Below are positions 6,789-8,360 of a DNA stretch of 8,360 nucleotides, in pieces. Numbering within the stretch: position 1 is the first letter of the stretch; the number at the start of each line of letters is the position of its first letter. The notes below the pieces were generated by a model. The model ran no database searches, was not told the DNA's origin, and saw nothing but the letters and a program-made list of their open reading frames with translations. This DNA is from Candidatus Binatia bacterium. Its GTDB lineage: Bacteria; Desulfobacterota_B; Binatia; UBA9968. Position numbers and translations under genes: made by a program. The DNA is taken from NCBI GenBank assembly GCA_025922795.1, contig JAICHC010000087.1, forward strand, positions 1 to 8,360, given 5' to 3'.

Positions 6789-7346
6789 CTATCCTTCCTC
6801 TGCGGCCCCACCTCCATCCGGCGTAGCAAACTCATCAAGATACTTTTGTCCGATATCGACCTTCTTTACCAGTTTCGGATCCGTTTCTCCGCCCTTCTTC
6901 GGCTTGTAGAGGTTTTGCGTCTGCGGCGCGAAGTGACGCACCAGCCCGGCGGGATTGTAGCTCGCGCCTTCGAACTCTTGCGAATGGCGAATCGACCCGG
7001 TTGGGCAGACTTCCGAGCACAGGCCGCAATACATGCATTTGCAAACATCGATATCGAAATGCGTAAACTGGCGCTGCTTGGTCTCTTTATTCATGTCGAT
7101 GCCGATCGTGATGCAGGTGATCGGACAGACTCTTTCACAAGCCAGACAGCCGGTGCAGATATCGAGATCCACTTCGAGGATGCCCCGGTAGCGGCGCGGC
7201 AAAGTCTCCTGGATCGGCACGGGAATTTTATCCGGATATTGGATCGTCATCGGCCGGCGCACCAGGTGCGAAAACGTGATCGACATGCCCTCGAACGTCG
7301 AGGTGACTGCATCCTTGATATCTTTAATATAGCTCGCAACACCCAT
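6789..7346 (-). CDS. nuoI: NADH-quinone oxidoreductase subunit I (two 4Fe-4S ferredoxin)
   Basis: NuoI is the peripheral-arm subunit that holds clusters N6a and N6b and hands electrons to the N2 cluster beside the quinone site. The 185-residue product has both CxxCxxCxxxCP motifs: C64, C67, C70, C74 (CTGCLACERVCP) and C104, C107, C110, C114 (CMYCGLCSEVCP). The N-terminal amphipathic stretch and RRPMTIQYPD (30-39) are typical. The C-terminal part after residue 120 includes the usual membrane-facing segment and then a charged, Gly/Ala/Glu-rich tail ending DGGGAAEEG. The ATG at 7344-7346 has GAGG about four bases upstream and lies 13 bases after the nuoH stop. The TAG stop is followed in frame by 18 further codons of similar proline/glutamate-rich character. 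Confidence 0.98.
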   Translation of the reverse strand: MGVASYIKDIKDAVTSTFEGMSITFSHLVRRPMTIQYPDKIPVPIQETLPRRYRGILEVDLDICTGCLACERVCPITCITIGIDMNKETKQRQFTHFDIDVCKCMYCGLCSEVCPTGSIRHSQEFEGASYNPAGLVRHFAPQTQNLYKPKKGGETDPKLVKKVDIGQKYLDEFATPDGGGAAEEG

Positions 7347-7359
7347 AAATCCTCGGTCG

Positions 7360-8360
7360 TTAAATATGCGGTTTTAGATAAAGCTCGGGCTTCGCCTCGC
7401 GGATCTGAAACATCACTCGCCGGAAAAAATTGATCAGCGTGGCGATCGCAAAACCGAGAGTAATCGCGCCGAAGACGCGCCGCAGGTCGTCGGCCATGAA
7501 CATAAAAGCGATGCTTCCAATCAAGCAGACGAACGACAGCGGCACCATATATTTCCAGCACAACGCCATGAGCTGGTCGACGCGCACGCGCGGCAAAGTG
7601 GCGCGCACCCACATTGCGACAAACACCCACAGATAAGCTTTCAAGAAAAATGTCAGAAACTGCGCGACCGCCAAAAGCACCGGACTATTTTCAAAAATCG
7701 CCAGCGGCGGCACCTGCCAGCCGCCAAGGAAAAGCGTCGTGGCGACCGCGCCGATGACATAGAGATTGCCCCACTCGGCAAAGAAAAAAAACAGAAAGCG
7801 CATGCCGCTGTACTCGGTCACGTAACCCGCGACCAGCTCCGACTCGGCTTCGGGAATATCGAACGGCGTGCGGTTGCCTTCAGCGAGCGCCGCGGTGAAG
7901 TAAAGAAAAAAGGCCGCGAAAGTAAACGGATTGTGAAACAGGAACCAATCCCAGGGAGCCCAGCCTTGGGCGTTGATGATGCCCTGCATGCTCATCGTGC
8001 CGGCAAGAAAAACAATCGTCAGCACCGACAAGCCTGCGGGGATTTCATAGCTCACGATCTGCGCCGCCGAGCGCATGCCGCCGAGCAGCGACCATTTGTT
8101 GTTCGACGCCCAGCCCGCCATAAGAATGCCGACGACCACGAGGGAGGTGACCGCGAGAATATAGAGAATGCCGATATTGAGATCGGCAACGATCAAACTG
8201 GCGCCGAAGGGGATAACGACAAAGGTGCACAGACAGCCCACAAAAACGACGTACGGCGCCAAGCCAACCAGCTTGGCGTCGGCCGCCGGGGGAATCAGAT
8301 CTTCTTTGAGCAGATTTTTAATGCCGTCGGCGAGCCACTGAAGGACGCCTTCCGGCCCGA
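7360..8360 (-). CDS. nuoH: NADH-quinone oxidoreductase subunit H, 5' end cut by window edge
   Basis: NuoH forms the membrane floor of the quinone cavity and the first half-channel of complex I. The frame is open to the edge and gives 332 complete residues, starting GPEGVLQWLADGIKNLLKED, which matches the first cytoplasmic loop of NuoH. About 40 N-terminal residues and the start codon are therefore missing. The quinone-site loop is present at visible residues 159-186 (positions 7801-7884): AEGNRTPFDIPEAESELV followed by AGYVTEYSGM, with its run of conserved acidic residues. RATLPRVRVDQLM and WKYMVPLS near the C-terminus are also family marks. It ends with TAA, 13 bases before nuoI. The visible part looks intact. 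Upstream genes nuoA-G would be expected beyond the edge. Confidence 0.98.
   Translation of the reverse strand, partial: GPEGVLQWLADGIKNLLKEDLIPPAADAKLVGLAPYVVFVGCLCTFVVIPFGASLIVADLNIGILYILAVTSLVVVGILMAGWASNNKWSLLGGMRSAAQIVSYEIPAGLSVLTIVFLAGTMSMQGIINAQGWAPWDWFLFHNPFTFAAFFLYFTAALAEGNRTPFDIPEAESELVAGYVTEYSGMRFLFFFFAEWGNLYVIGAVATTLFLGGWQVPPLAIFENSPVLLAVAQFLTFFLKAYLWVFVAMWVRATLPRVRVDQLMALCWKYMVPLSFVCLIGSIAFMFMADDLRRVFGAITLGFAIATLINFFRRVMFQIREAKPELYLKPHI

Noticed and set aside
6666..7433. 255-codon open frame on the plus strand, antisense to nuoI and the nuoI-nuoJ gap
   Set aside because: The product has no recognisable domain, the opposite strand encodes the two ferredoxin motifs of NuoI, and no plus-strand promoter or good ribosome site is seen.

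Overview
The window is a core metabolic locus lying entirely on the minus strand. Reading in the direction of transcription (high to low coordinates) it holds the 3' half of a complex I (NADH:quinone oxidoreductase, type I) operon in the order nuoH (5' end cut by the window edge)-nuoI-nuoJ-nuoK-nuoL-nuoM-nuoN. After a gap of about 200 bp comes the first 178 codons of a thiamine-diphosphate-dependent 2-oxo acid dehydrogenase E1 alpha subunit (pdhA/acoA family), which runs off the low-coordinate edge. Every gene is in the same orientation. I see no mobile element, tRNA, rRNA, CRISPR array or phage gene.

Layout: 7360-8360 nuoH (partial); 6789-7346 nuoI; a 127-bp gap that contains an 18-codon in-frame continuation of nuoI beyond its TAG stop; 6161-6661 nuoJ; 5847-6158 nuoK; 3770-5806 nuoL; 2238-3749 nuoM; 738-2228 nuoN; 537-737 an intergenic region with a terminator-like hairpin and a promoter candidate; 1-536 E1 alpha N-terminus. 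Spacing inside the operon is mostly 2-40 bp, which suggests one transcript with translational coupling at the J/K and M/N joints.

How the genes work together: NuoI carries two tetranuclear iron-sulfur clusters that pass electrons to quinone. NuoH forms the floor of the quinone cavity and the link to the membrane arm. NuoJ and NuoK connect to the three antiporter-like proton channels NuoN, NuoM and NuoL. The key charged residues of these channels (WE or LE glutamate, central lysines, terminal Lys/Glu) are all present, so the pump looks intact. The E1 alpha gene downstream would supply acetyl-CoA and NADH, the electron donor of complex I, if it belongs to a pyruvate dehydrogenase. That metabolic link is inference, because its substrate cannot be read from the fragment.

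Organism: a bacterium of moderate-to-high GC content with an ordinary nuoA-N style gene order. The protein texture, with a long-tailed NuoI, a NuoL carrying a doubled FDxYxIDGIVN element, and an E1 alpha next to nuoN, reminds me of uncultured Deltaproteobacteria-like or related soil lineages, but this is a weak guess. I did not find a previously undescribed system. The points most worth checking are the possible truncation of NuoI by an amber codon, the tandem duplication in the lateral-helix region of NuoL, and the regulatory junction between nuoN and the E1 alpha gene.
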